Shown here: piece after piece, positions 24,942 to 32,926 of the stretch
Position numbering within the stretch: the first letter of the stretch is position 1
How the letters are laid out: each line of letters begins with the position of its first letter
DNA from: Agriterribacter humi
GTDB lineage: Bacteria > Bacteroidota > Bacteroidia > Chitinophagales > Chitinophagaceae
NCBI RefSeq assembly: GCF_009192765.1
Contig: NZ_VOHQ01000002.1
Coordinates: forward strand, 186,001 to 250,000
DNA: 64,000 bases
Reading direction: 5' to 3'
The notes under the pieces: generated by a model
Told to the model about the DNA's origin: nothing
Seen by the model: the letters and a program-made list of their open reading frames with translations, nothing else
Databases searched by the model: none
Program-made: the position numbers and the translations under genes

Positions 24942-26339
24942 ATGCAAAACTTAGTAAAAAACGTAAAAGCCTCTGTTATTGACGAATTTGTTTCTCAAAT
25001 CAGAGGGGAAATCCTACTTCCCAAAGACCCTGGTTATGATGAGGCGCGTAAAGTGTATAATGGAATGATAGATAAGCATCCCGGTATTATTGTAAAATGC
25101 GTGGATGTTGCTGATGTTATACATGCCGTAAATTTTGGCAGGGAAAACGATCTGCTGGTTGCTGTTCGTGGTGGCGGACATAATGGTGGCGGTTTAGGTG
25201 TATGTGATGATGGTTTGGTTATTGATTTGTCCGGGATCAAATTTGTGCGGGTTGATCCTGCCGAAAAGACAGTTCGTGTAGGAGGGGGAAATGTCTGGGG
25301 AGAAGTGGATCATGCCACCCATGCATTCGGACTTGCTGTTCCGGCGGGAATAATCTCTACAACTGGCGTGGGTGGTTTGACACTTGGCGGAGGTGTTGGT
25401 TATTTATCAAGAAAATACGGACTTACTATTGATAATTTATTGGAAGCCGACATGGTTTTGGCCGATGGGTCATTTGTTACCGTAAACGCCAGTCAAAACG
25501 GGGATTTGTTTTGGGCTATTCGGGGTGGTGGCGGAAACTTTGGGATCGTTACTTCCTTTAAATTCCAGGCGCATCCTGTCAACAATATTTATGGAGGCCC
25601 CACTTTATGGCCCATTGAAAAGACCAGAGAAATAATGGAATGGTATCACAAATTTATTAATAATGCCCCTGACGATTTAAATGGCTTTATCGCTACTCTG
25701 ATTATACCCGGGCCACCTTTTCCCGAAGCGCTTCACCACAAACAGTTTTGTGGAATTGTATGGTGTTATGTGGGCGATTTAGATAAAGCAGAAGAAATGT
25801 TCAAGCCAATACTTGCCATGAATCCATTGTTTGCACATGTAGGCGTTATGCCTTATCCATCTGTACAAACATTATTTGACGGCATGTTCCCTCCGGGCTT
25901 GCAATGGTATTGGAAAGCCGACTTTTTTAATGAATTGGGATCGGAAATCAGGGCTATGCATTTAGAATTTGGATCGAAGATACCAACGCCCCTTTCTCAA
26001 ATGCATTTGTACCCGATAAGTGGCGCTGCCGGCAGGGTGGCAAAAGATGAAACGCCCTGGGCTTATAGAGATGCTAAATATGCCGGAGTAATTGTTGGGG
26101 TTGATCACGATCCTGAAAATGCAAATAAAATTTCAACATGGTGTAAAGCGTATTGGGAGGCATTACATCCTTATTCGTCAGGTGGTGCCTATTTAAACTT
26201 TATAATGAACGAAGGCCAGGATCGTATAAAAGCAAGCTACCAACACCATTACGTTCGTTTAACAAAAATTAAAAAGAAATACGATCCGAATAATTTCTTC
26301 AGGGTTAACCAGAATATTTTGCCAGATGCAAGTAGTTAA
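24942..26339 (+). CDS. FAD-linked oxidase, berberine-bridge-enzyme-like
   Basis: A 465-residue flavoprotein of the VAO/PCMH family. The FAD site has VAVRGGGHNGGGLGVCDDG near residue 72, whose His is the usual covalent attachment point, and GIISTTGVGGLTLGGGVGYLSRKYGLTIDNLLEADMVLADG (about 137-177, in parts here: GVGGLTLGGGVGYLSRKYG). The cysteine used for a second covalent link in berberine bridge enzyme is not present in this loop. The BBE C-terminal signature appears as YLNFIMNEGQDRIKASYQHHY and KKYDPNNFFRVNQNI. No signal peptide, so it is cytosolic. Substrates in the family are sugars, alcohols or aromatic compounds. It follows the haemoglobin gene closely, suggesting oxygen- or radical-linked chemistry. 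Confidence 0.92.
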   Translation: MQNLVKNVKASVIDEFVSQIRGEILLPKDPGYDEARKVYNGMIDKHPGIIVKCVDVADVIHAVNFGRENDLLVAVRGGGHNGGGLGVCDDGLVIDLSGIKFVRVDPAEKTVRVGGGNVWGEVDHATHAFGLAVPAGIISTTGVGGLTLGGGVGYLSRKYGLTIDNLLEADMVLADGSFVTVNASQNGDLFWAIRGGGGNFGIVTSFKFQAHPVNNIYGGPTLWPIEKTREIMEWYHKFINNAPDDLNGFIATLIIPGPPFPEALHHKQFCGIVWCYVGDLDKAEEMFKPILAMNPLFAHVGVMPYPSVQTLFDGMFPPGLQWYWKADFFNELGSEIRAMHLEFGSKIPTPLSQMHLYPISGAAGRVAKDETPWAYRDAKYAGVIVGVDHDPENANKISTWCKAYWEALHPYSSGGAYLNFIMNEGQDRIKASYQHHYVRLTKIKKKYDPNNFFRVNQNILPDASS

Positions 26340-26651
26340 GATTTTTAGATTCGCCAGCCCTTTTTATATTTTCAAATTAAAACAACATGAATGAAAAGAT
26401 CAAAATTCTATTTTTAGACAGTTTCTAGCAGACACAACCTCTTTTAGAAATACTTCTTTACCTGAATCTGCACCTCCTCTCAGCATTGTTTTCTACAGCC
26501 CGAATTATTTCTTCTCCTTTACGAACATTAATGATAGTGGCGGGAAGCCGGAACCTGTTATTGTTCATGCTATAAAACAAAGCATTTTTTTAAAAGACAG
26601 AGAAATGTTGGAATATTTACATTACTTTGTATTTCAAAGTGCTTTTAGTTT
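26340..26651. other. intergenic region holding a gene remnant
   Basis: Apart from the PNPOx-like remnant (26458-26589, minus strand) nothing is coding. ATTACTTTG at 26626-26634, upstream of the MpaB-like gene, is a weak match to a -7 box. Confidence 0.45.
26458..26589 (-). pseudogene. remnant of a PNPOx-like gene (paralogue of 19488-20000)
   Basis: On the minus strand the 43 codons read NALFYSMNNNRFRLPATIIN, then VRKGEEIIRAVENNAERRCR. This aligns with ALFYCMNATIARIPATIINV of the intact protein at 19488-20000. An in-frame TAA stands immediately upstream (26590-26592), no start codon exists in frame, and the frame ends 21 codons after the conserved block. Only the first beta hairpin of the domain survives, so it is a decayed paralogue. 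Confidence 0.75.
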
Positions 26652-27425
26652 ATGGAATATTTTACGGAACAACAGTCTGTTGTAAGAAAAATATGGGGCA
26701 GGGCGGATACCGTGCTGTTTATTTTTGCCGGGGCCGCTGCTGAGTTTGCATTGAATAAGGCGGTTGATTGGTTGTATTTTACGGGAAAACTTCCTGCTGA
26801 TCCCCTCGGGCGTTTATTTGGTACTGTAGGATATGCCAGGCAGATCATTTTTTCTGAAAAGGAGAAGGCGTATTCAGCAATTGATAAAATGTCGAAAATT
26901 CATTCGGCAGTGGAAGCATCACGCGGAATGGTTATACCCGATTATGCTTACCGCGATGTATTGTTTATGCTGATCCATTATTCTATAGCCGCATTTGAAA
27001 TGCTGGAAAGAAAATTAACCCTGCCGGAAAAGGAAGAAATAGTGGAAGTTTTTTGTGTTGTGGGTCAACGGATGAAAATACCCGGCTTGCCCCATGGATA
27101 TAATCAATGGAAAGCAATGCACGGCACGCACCTCGAAAATGATTTGCGCAAAAGCCAGTATACCACCGATTTGTATAAGCAGTACAGGCGCAGTCTTGGA
27201 AATATCCGTTACATGGTTTTGCTGGAAGTGCAAAAGCGTCTTGTGCCCCCGCGGGTGAAAGCATTATTGCAGTTGAACGGGGTGTCTTTATTATCGCCTG
27301 CCCTTTTCCTGTATAAAATATGCCGAACCTTAAAAGTGGAATGGTTGTTAAAATCACTTTTATTACCCCCGGCATATATAAAACAAATTAAGGCGCTCGA
27401 CTACAAAGGTCATGATGCTGTGTGA
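26652..27425 (+). CDS. MpaB/latex-clearing-protein-like oxygenase (DUF2236)
   Basis: A 257-residue all-helical protein of the ER-bound oxygenase MpaB/Rubber oxygenase Lcp-like family, some members of which are haem oxygenases acting on terpenoids or polyisoprene. Family marks are the N-terminal FIFAGAAAEFALNKAVDWL helix, DPLGRLFGTVGYARQIIFSEKEKAYSAIDKMSKIHSAV (parts, about 50-88), with the IH of 'KIHSAV', and AYRDVLFMLIHYSIAAFEML near 100 in place of the usual W-x-x-x-T/L. No signal peptide. A hairpin followed by a T-run lies just downstream (27462-27497). Whether this member binds haem cannot be judged by eye. Confidence 0.82.
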   Translation: MEYFTEQQSVVRKIWGRADTVLFIFAGAAAEFALNKAVDWLYFTGKLPADPLGRLFGTVGYARQIIFSEKEKAYSAIDKMSKIHSAVEASRGMVIPDYAYRDVLFMLIHYSIAAFEMLERKLTLPEKEEIVEVFCVVGQRMKIPGLPHGYNQWKAMHGTHLENDLRKSQYTTDLYKQYRRSLGNIRYMVLLEVQKRLVPPRVKALLQLNGVSLLSPALFLYKICRTLKVEWLLKSLLLPPAYIKQIKALDYKGHDAV

Positions 27426-27450
27426 TTTTTAAATGGCTTATGTATTTTTT

Positions 27451-27497
27451 GCCGCAGATGCGCAGATTTTATTTGGAAATCTGCTGTATTTTTTATT
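27451..27497 (+). repeat. GCCGCAGATGCGCAGATT repeat with terminator-like hairpin
   Basis: GCCGCAGATGCGCAGATT (27451-27468) recurs exactly at 37431-37448. Here GCAGATTT pairs with AAATCTGC and a TATTTTTTATT tail follows, so the copy may serve as terminator of the MpaB-like gene. Confidence 0.6.
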
Positions 27498-27593
27498 ACG
27501 GTATCCGTAACAGTAATCTTTTTTAAACTGTTTCTGAGTAGAAACCAAAACTTCTGCCTTGGAAACATAGTGAATGCCATATCTTTATTATTT

Positions 27594-28457
27594 ATGATCA
27601 GACCAGGAGCATACAATTTACTGAAAGTGATTCGCGCCGTTGCTATTGGCGTGTACCTTGATGATGAAAAGGAAGGTATTTTGCTGCCCAAAAGATATGT
27701 GCCGGATGGAACAAAAGTGGGCGATATGCTGAATGTGTTTATCTATCACGATTCCGAAAGCCGCGTTATCGCCACCACACAGCAGCCTGCAGGAGTAGTA
27801 GGCGATATTGTAATGCTGCCGGTAGTTACCGTTACGCCGCAGGGTGCTTTTATGGACTGGGGATTGCAGAAAGATATTTTTGTTCCCAAATCAAAGCAGC
27901 GGTTGCGCATGCACGTGGGCGAAAAATACCTCGTAAAAATATATCTTGATGAACAAACAGGAAGGGTAGCGGCTACGGAAAAAATTGATGCATTCTTAGA
28001 CAATGAAATGCTTACGGTAAAAGAAATGGAAATGGTTGACCTGGTGGTTTACCGCCGTACAGATATCGGCTATTTTGTAATCATCAACAATAAGCATACG
28101 GGTGTGCTCCATTACAATGAAGTGTTCAGAGACCTGGAGCCCGGAGATAAATTAAAAGGGTTCATTAAAAACATAAGTGAAGAAAATAAAATAGATGTTG
28201 TAGCCGGCAAACCGGGTTATGAAAAGGTAACGGATGAGGCCGGTAAGATCATACGTTTACTCGAAGAAAATAACGGTTACCTTCCGTATAATGATAAATC
28301 GAACCCCGATGATATTTACCGTTTCTTCGGCATGAGTAAAAAAACCTTTAAAATGACGACCGGTAGTTTATACAAACAGCAAAAGATCGTGTTTACCAAA
28401 ACAGGTATTCAGCTAACGGATTTGAAATCCGCCACGGCGGACAGGTTTGAGATTTGA
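27594..28457 (+). CDS. CvfB-like S1 RNA-binding protein
   Basis: A 287-residue protein of the CvfB/YitL family, with tandem S1-type RNA-binding domains and a C-terminal winged helix. I start at the ATG at 27594 because family members open with M-I-x-x-G-x-Y-N-x-L-K-V (MIRPGAYNLLKVIRAVAIGV); an ATG eight codons earlier is less likely. GAFMDWGLQKDIFVPKSKQR near residue 82 and the TGVLHYNEVFRDLEPGDKLKGFIKNI stretch near 167 are the S1 cores. The end (KSNPDDIYRFFGMSKKTFKM) is the winged-helix part. In staphylococci CvfB affects virulence gene expression; in Bacteroidota its role is unknown. The stop is 16 bases before the next gene, so the two are co-transcribed. Confidence 0.9.
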   Translation: MIRPGAYNLLKVIRAVAIGVYLDDEKEGILLPKRYVPDGTKVGDMLNVFIYHDSESRVIATTQQPAGVVGDIVMLPVVTVTPQGAFMDWGLQKDIFVPKSKQRLRMHVGEKYLVKIYLDEQTGRVAATEKIDAFLDNEMLTVKEMEMVDLVVYRRTDIGYFVIINNKHTGVLHYNEVFRDLEPGDKLKGFIKNISEENKIDVVAGKPGYEKVTDEAGKIIRLLEENNGYLPYNDKSNPDDIYRFFGMSKKTFKMTTGSLYKQQKIVFTKTGIQLTDLKSATADRFEI

Positions 28458-28473
28458 CTTCAAAATTCCTGCT

Positions 28474-29862
28474 ATGTCATCCTCTTCACGAAGAAAGTTT
28501 ATACAACAGCTTGGCGGCACAGGCTTGGCACTCACTGCCGGACCACTTCATGCATTTGCCGGCGACCCTGCTTTTCGCGAGTATGTATTGCGCGAAGAAA
28601 AGAAAATCAGCGCCAATGATCGTTTGCGCATAGCCAGCATTGGCATGGGCATAATGGGGCATAACGATACGGATACTGCGTTAAAAATTGAGGGTATAGA
28701 ACTGGTCGCTGCCTGCGATTTGTATACGGGCCGTTTAACCAGGGTGAAAGAAAAATACGGTAACCATATTTTTATAACTAAGGATTACCGTGAGTTGCTT
28801 GAAAGAAAAGATATTGACGCCGTTATTATAAGCACGGGCGATCACTGGCACTCCCGGATTGCCATTGATGCCATGAAAAAAGGCAAACATGTATATTGCG
28901 AGAAACCAATGGTGCACAAAATCAGTGAAGGCGCATCGGTTATAGCCACGCAACAGCAAACAAAAAAAGTGATGCAGGTGGGAAGCCAGCGCATAAGCGG
29001 GCTGCTTTATCAAAAAGCCAAGACATTGTACGAAGCAGGTGAAATAGGAAAACTGAATTGCATAGAAGCTTCTTACGACCGGCACAGTGCAATAGGCGCA
29101 TGGCAATATACCATGCCAACAGATGGTTCACCTGAAACAGTAGACTGGGACCGTTATGTTGCCGGAATGCCCAAACAACCGTATGATGCAAAGCAATTCT
29201 TCTGGTGGAGAAATTACAAAGCATTCGGTACCGGCGTTGCCGGCGATCTGTTTGTGCACCTGTTAACGGGTATACATATGATAACAGGATCAAAAGGCCC
29301 GGAAAGAATTTTTGCTTCGGGGGAAACGAGCTACTGGAAAGATGGAAGAGATGTGCCGGATGTAATGACTGCTATTATGGATTATTCCGAAACGAAAGAA
29401 CACCCTGCATTTCAGCTCACATTGCGGGTTAATTTTTCAAGCGGGATGGGTGATCGTTCCCTGATAAGATTGATTGGCGATGAAGGTGCCATGGAATTGG
29501 GTGATGGATTGACCATAACGCATGACCTGCTGCCCAAAGCACCGGGCATTGGAGGATGGGATGCGCTGACAACCTATCCCAAACAAATGCAGGAGGCATT
29601 GCTGCAGGCCTACAATGAGAAGTATTCAAAACAAGACAAAGAACAACCGGAAAAACCCAATATAAAGTATAAAGAACCAGGGGGGCATGATGCGCATGTG
29701 GCTCATTTTACCAATTTCTTTGAAGCCATACGCACAAACGGAACCGTAGTGGAAGACCCCGTATTTGGATTCCGGGCCGCGGCGCCTTGTCTGGCCTGTA
29801 ACGATAGTTATTTTGGAAAAAAAGTAGTGGAATGGGATCCTGAAAAGATGAAATTGAAATAG
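28474..29862 (+). CDS. Tat-exported Gfo/Idh/MocA family oxidoreductase
   Basis: A 462-residue periplasmic sugar or glycoside dehydrogenase. I start at the ATG at 28474 (MSSSSRRKFIQQLGGTGLAL), which yields a proper twin-arginine signal; a TTG 27 bases upstream would add residues before it. The NAD-binding loop is IASIGMGIMGHND near residue 50, the catalytic lysine motif YCEKPMVHK lies near 142, and GTGVAGDLFVHLLTGIHMIT near 252 carries the second conserved pair. In glycoside-hydrolase family 109 and in 3-keto-glycoside pathways such exported proteins carry tightly bound NAD. The gene follows cvfB by 16 bases, although their functions look unrelated. It is a second Gfo/Idh gene besides the cytosolic one at 12610. 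Confidence 0.9.
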   Translation: MSSSSRRKFIQQLGGTGLALTAGPLHAFAGDPAFREYVLREEKKISANDRLRIASIGMGIMGHNDTDTALKIEGIELVAACDLYTGRLTRVKEKYGNHIFITKDYRELLERKDIDAVIISTGDHWHSRIAIDAMKKGKHVYCEKPMVHKISEGASVIATQQQTKKVMQVGSQRISGLLYQKAKTLYEAGEIGKLNCIEASYDRHSAIGAWQYTMPTDGSPETVDWDRYVAGMPKQPYDAKQFFWWRNYKAFGTGVAGDLFVHLLTGIHMITGSKGPERIFASGETSYWKDGRDVPDVMTAIMDYSETKEHPAFQLTLRVNFSSGMGDRSLIRLIGDEGAMELGDGLTITHDLLPKAPGIGGWDALTTYPKQMQEALLQAYNEKYSKQDKEQPEKPNIKYKEPGGHDAHVAHFTNFFEAIRTNGTVVEDPVFGFRAAAPCLACNDSYFGKKVVEWDPEKMKLK

Positions 29863-29864
29863 GA

Positions 29865-29902
29865 ATAAATGAATAGGTTTGATAACCCTTTCATCTGTAC
29901 CG
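29865..29902. repeat. direct repeat flanking the amidohydrolase gene, left copy
   Basis: AATAAATGAATAGGTTTGAT then AACCCTTTC-ATCTGTACCG. The right copy is at 30929-30968, differing by two substitutions and one inserted A. Confidence 0.75.
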
Positions 29903-29943
29903 ACAATTTAAGTTTCTATGGTCAATACCTTTAAAAAAATCAA

Positions 29944-30810
29944 GTGAAAATTCTGTTTTTTTTATTTACAGCCATCTGTCTGTCCCTTTCTTTTAACCAA
30001 AAAAGTGGCCGGAAGGTATTTGATGTGCATATTCACGGAAGTAAGGATATACCGAACCAGCTAATGGAATTAGAGCAGGCGGGTGTGTATAAAGCCGCTA
30101 TAAGCAGTTCCTGGAATTTGCAAAATAGCTACAGAGGTAAATCGGATATACATCTGCTGTATGGACTTATGTTTCCCTGCCCTAATGGGAAAGTGCCATA
30201 CAGTCATCAACTATGTTATGAAAACGGGCAGGAATGGCCGTCTCCCATTTGGGTTGAGCAGCAAATAAAAGAAGGCAGGATTGATTTTTTAGGTGAGCTC
30301 TTAAATGAGTATTATGGTATTTCTCCATCCGACACTTTGCTTTTTCCATATTACGCGCTGGCAGAAAAATATAAGCTTCCGGTAGGCGTTCATACAGGGG
30401 GTGCGGGGCCAAATCATGGCAGTCCAAACTTTAAAATTGAAATGGGGAATCCGCTCCTGTTAGAAAAAATACTCGTTCGGTTTCCACAACTAAAAGTATG
30501 GATAATGCACAGTGGGGATCAGTATTATAAAGAGACTGTTGATATCATGCATAGATATGACCTCGTTTACGCCGATATTTCTGTTATTTCTAACCCTGAT
30601 ATTGTACCCGCCGCGCAATTCAAAATCATAATGAAAACATTTGTAGAAGCAGGTCTGGAAGATCGAATAATGTTTGGTTCGGACAACGGAAACATCGAAA
30701 AAGTGATCGCGTCTGTTGATGATCTTGATTTTTTGACCAAGGAACAAAAGGAAAAAATCTTCTGCAAAAATGCAGAGCATTTCTTTGTAACTGCAAAGAA
30801 GGCAAAATAG
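29944..30810 (+). CDS. secreted amidohydrolase-type metal-dependent hydrolase
   Basis: A 288-residue protein that begins at a GTG (29944), the only start giving the signal peptide MKILFFLFTAICLSLSF. The mature enzyme is a TIM-barrel amidohydrolase: the H-x-H metal motif is DVHIHGSKD near residue 27, a second histidine lies in LPVGVHTGGAGPNHGSP near 146-162, a third in LKVWIMHSGDQYY near 185, and the terminal Asp in DRIMFGSDNGNIEK near 240. This is the pattern of the amidohydrolase-2 group, which decarboxylates or hydrolyses small ring compounds. The gene is bracketed by 38-40 bp direct repeats at 29865-29902 and 30929-30968, as if it were inserted or duplicated as a unit. Confidence 0.82.
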   Translation: MKILFFLFTAICLSLSFNQKSGRKVFDVHIHGSKDIPNQLMELEQAGVYKAAISSSWNLQNSYRGKSDIHLLYGLMFPCPNGKVPYSHQLCYENGQEWPSPIWVEQQIKEGRIDFLGELLNEYYGISPSDTLLFPYYALAEKYKLPVGVHTGGAGPNHGSPNFKIEMGNPLLLEKILVRFPQLKVWIMHSGDQYYKETVDIMHRYDLVYADISVISNPDIVPAAQFKIIMKTFVEAGLEDRIMFGSDNGNIEKVIASVDDLDFLTKEQKEKIFCKNAEHFFVTAKKAK

Positions 30811-31237
30811 TTCAATCCCGCTGTTCCATAGCACTTCAGCCAATACCAGGTTTAAGTCGCAGGGGTCTTCATCGGGAATATTGTCAACAGCAATGGTTTC
30901 ACTACCACAGGACTTTTTTAATTATAGTAATAAATGATTAGGTTTGATAACCCTTTCAATCTGGACCGGTATAAAGCCCGGCACTCAACCCTTTTTTATC
31001 CCAGTTCTATGATTTTTGGCTTAGTGCAATAATATAGGAGTATCCTTGTTGCCGGTTTGTAAACGCTTAGAGGCGATTAAAAATATTTAAAAATAAACCA
31101 AGTTGCGTAAAGCGAAGTGTTATTTGCAACCCCAACAAACACCTCATGGCAAACAAGGGTGTAGCCTGAAAAATAAATTTGGCATTTCATGGTGATATTT
31201 CTGAAATAAAAGCCACATACCTATAAATGCAAAGCTT
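30811..31237. other. intergenic region with repeat copies
   Basis: It holds a partial copy of the GGGGTCTTCA palindrome (30855-30876) and the right copy of the amidohydrolase-flanking direct repeat (30929-30968). The promoter of the sigma-anti-sigma-clpP operon should lie in 30970-31237, but no good consensus was found, so it may depend on its own sigma factor. No gene. Confidence 0.5.
30929..30968. repeat. direct repeat flanking the amidohydrolase gene, right copy
   Basis: AATAAATGATTAGGTTTGAT then AACCCTTTCAATCTGGACCG, 1064 bases after the left copy. Both lie at the same side of their downstream gene relative to the plus strand. Confidence 0.75.
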
Positions 31238-31801
31238 ATGACCATTGCAGAAATTTCATTCGATCTCAAAGACCCCCAGCAGCGTGAGAAAAACTTTGAA
31301 CACTTATACGAGGAAATATTTCCTGTGGTCGCTGATATAGTCGGCAAACAAGGAGGTTCGTTTCATGATGCGAAAGACATTTTTCAGGATGCATTAATAA
31401 TTTTTTATGAAAAAAATGTAAGTGGAGAGTTAAATGTAAGACTTTCAGATGAAGCCTATATCGTAGGGATTGCCAAACATTTGTGGAATAAAAAATTCAA
31501 ATCCAAACATAGATTATTGTCACTTGACTCTTTGGAAAAAGAGATCACGCTTCCCCAGGATTACTTTGAAATAGAAACAACGAAAACAAACCGGCTACTT
31601 CGTTTACTGGAAGTTGCAGGAAAGAAATGCATAGAATTGCTTCGCTCTATTTATTACGACAAACTATCTATGGATGAAGTATCTCAGGTACATGGATTTT
31701 CAAACGCTCACTCTGCATCGGTACAGAAATACAAATGTATAGAGAAAATAAAAGTTATTGTAGAACAAAAATCATTAAACTATGAAGACTTCAGGGAATG
31801 A
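31238..31801 (+). CDS. ECF-type RNA polymerase sigma factor
   Basis: A 187-residue sigma-70-family factor with regions 2 and 4 only. Region 2 runs from about residue 20 to 90 (YEEIFPVVADIVGKQGGSFH and AKDIFQDALIIFYEKNV, then DEAYIVGIAKHLWNKKFKSK). Region 4 is at about 125-175 (LLEVAGKKCIELLRSIYYDK, then LSMDEVSQVHGFSNAHSASV), where the second helix of the HTH would contact the -35 region. It has no C-terminal extension. Its end overlaps the next gene by 20 bases, which implies translational coupling to a likely anti-sigma factor, and a ClpP paralogue follows. The operon may be a stress response in which the sigma factor controls its own genes. Confidence 0.85.
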   Translation: MTIAEISFDLKDPQQREKNFEHLYEEIFPVVADIVGKQGGSFHDAKDIFQDALIIFYEKNVSGELNVRLSDEAYIVGIAKHLWNKKFKSKHRLLSLDSLEKEITLPQDYFEIETTKTNRLLRLLEVAGKKCIELLRSIYYDKLSMDEVSQVHGFSNAHSASVQKYKCIEKIKVIVEQKSLNYEDFRE

Positions 31802-32054
31802 TACGTATCATATCGAACGGTATCTGAATAATGAGCTTTCCGAAGAAGAAAAGATACTATTTGAAGCACAACTTATCCTCGATCCGCATTTTAAATTAAA
31901 TGTAGGGTTACTAAAACAAATTCATTCTCTCATCAAACTTTACGGACGCAGGAAGATGAAGGCAGAGATTGGAAAAATACATCACAAACTCTTTCAGAAC
32001 CCGGAGCATGTGATATTTCAGCAACGGATACACCAGCTTTTTAAAGACAATTAA
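31782..32054 (+). CDS. putative cytosolic anti-sigma factor, 90 aa
   Basis: A small helical protein with no membrane segment. The opening YHIERYLNNELSEEEKILFEAQLILDPHFK (residues about 9-38) matches the first helical block of Bacteroidota anti-sigma proteins (Y-x-x-x-x-L-x-x-E-L-x-x-x-E-x-x-x-F-E). The second half is basic (GRRKMKAEIGKIHHKLFQN) and could contact the sigma factor or DNA. It overlaps the sigma gene by 20 bases and stops 3 bases before the ClpP gene, so the three are one operon. It lacks the transmembrane helix and sensor domain usual in anti-sigma factors; it may be a truncated, purely cytosolic form whose turnover is controlled by proteolysis. Confidence 0.65.
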   Translation: MKTSGNDTYHIERYLNNELSEEEKILFEAQLILDPHFKLNVGLLKQIHSLIKLYGRRKMKAEIGKIHHKLFQNPEHVIFQQRIHQLFKDN

Positions 32055-32057
32055 ATT

Positions 32058-32714
32058 ATGATTAATTCCAGTATCATTCCCATGGTCATTGATGACAGTG
32101 GTGGACGGGGAGAGCGTGCTTATGATATTTATAGTCTGCTGTTAAAAGAACGAATTGTTTTCTTAGGTACTCAGATTGAAGCCCAGATGGCAAATGTCAT
32201 TGTTGCTCAATTACTTTACCTGAATAGTGTGGATAAGAAACAGCCGATTCATCTTTACATTAACAGCCCTGGTGGTCATGTGTATGCAGGTCTTGCCATT
32301 CATGACACCATGCAAATGATTGAGGCACCTGTTTATACCTACGCGATCGGTTTTACTGCCAGCATGGGCACGGCTTTACTCTGCATGGGTGAAAAAGGAC
32401 ATCGTTATGCCTTACCACATGCTACGATTCACATGCACCCCACAGGCGGCGGAACACAGGGTTATACAGAAGATGTGCGTATTGCAACCCGTGAACAGGA
32501 ACGACTGCAGGCCCAGCTATTTCATTTGATGGGCCGGCGCACCGGACATTCATGGAAAGAGCTTGAAGACTATTTCCTGCGTGATCGCTATCTTAATGCG
32601 GAAGAAGCAAAATCGTACGGATTAATAGATGAAATTTTAGGAGATTCAAGTGATGTGGTTCATCTTGATTATTCTGAATTAATTATAAATACTCGTGAAC
32701 AATTGGAAGTTTGA
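32058..32714 (+). CDS. clpP: ClpP-type serine protease paralogue
   Basis: A 218-residue ClpP. The catalytic Ser is Ser102 (GFTASMGTALL) and the Asp is Asp176 (LRDRYLNAEEAKSYGLID); the nucleophile-oxyanion loop INSPGGHVYAGLAIHDTMQ is normal. The His loop differs: canonical I-H-Q-P is here IHMHPTGGGTQG, with an extra residue so that either His125 or His127 could serve. There is no N-terminal propeptide of the usual length and no ClpX or trigger-factor gene nearby. It is 3 bases after the anti-sigma gene and so belongs to the sigma operon, which makes it a regulated second ClpP rather than the housekeeping copy. It could degrade the anti-sigma factor, but that is inference. Confidence 0.9.
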   Translation: MINSSIIPMVIDDSGGRGERAYDIYSLLLKERIVFLGTQIEAQMANVIVAQLLYLNSVDKKQPIHLYINSPGGHVYAGLAIHDTMQMIEAPVYTYAIGFTASMGTALLCMGEKGHRYALPHATIHMHPTGGGTQGYTEDVRIATREQERLQAQLFHLMGRRTGHSWKELEDYFLRDRYLNAEEAKSYGLIDEILGDSSDVVHLDYSELIINTREQLEV

Positions 32715-32926
32715 TACACTTTCATGGTCAAAGTAGTGAAACAGATTCCTAAGTATTTTGTATAAAAGGGCAGCAAATAGCAAAAGGTTTGGCAATAGGC
32801 TGGCTTAAGGAATAACAATCGGCTAACGTTCGGGCGTGACGTTCATTGAATGCCTGCCCATCACCAAGCCCTGTTCGTAAGCGGTAATTCTAAATCGGCA
32901 TTGCTTTCATAAACCGACAGACTTGA

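Noticed and set aside
32815-32890. Possible integron attC-like hairpin before the CoiA-like gene
   Set aside because: Parts of the stem pair (ACGTTCGGGC against a GCCCTGTTCGT-type arm) but the R and L core boxes do not match the attC consensus and there is no integrase in the window.
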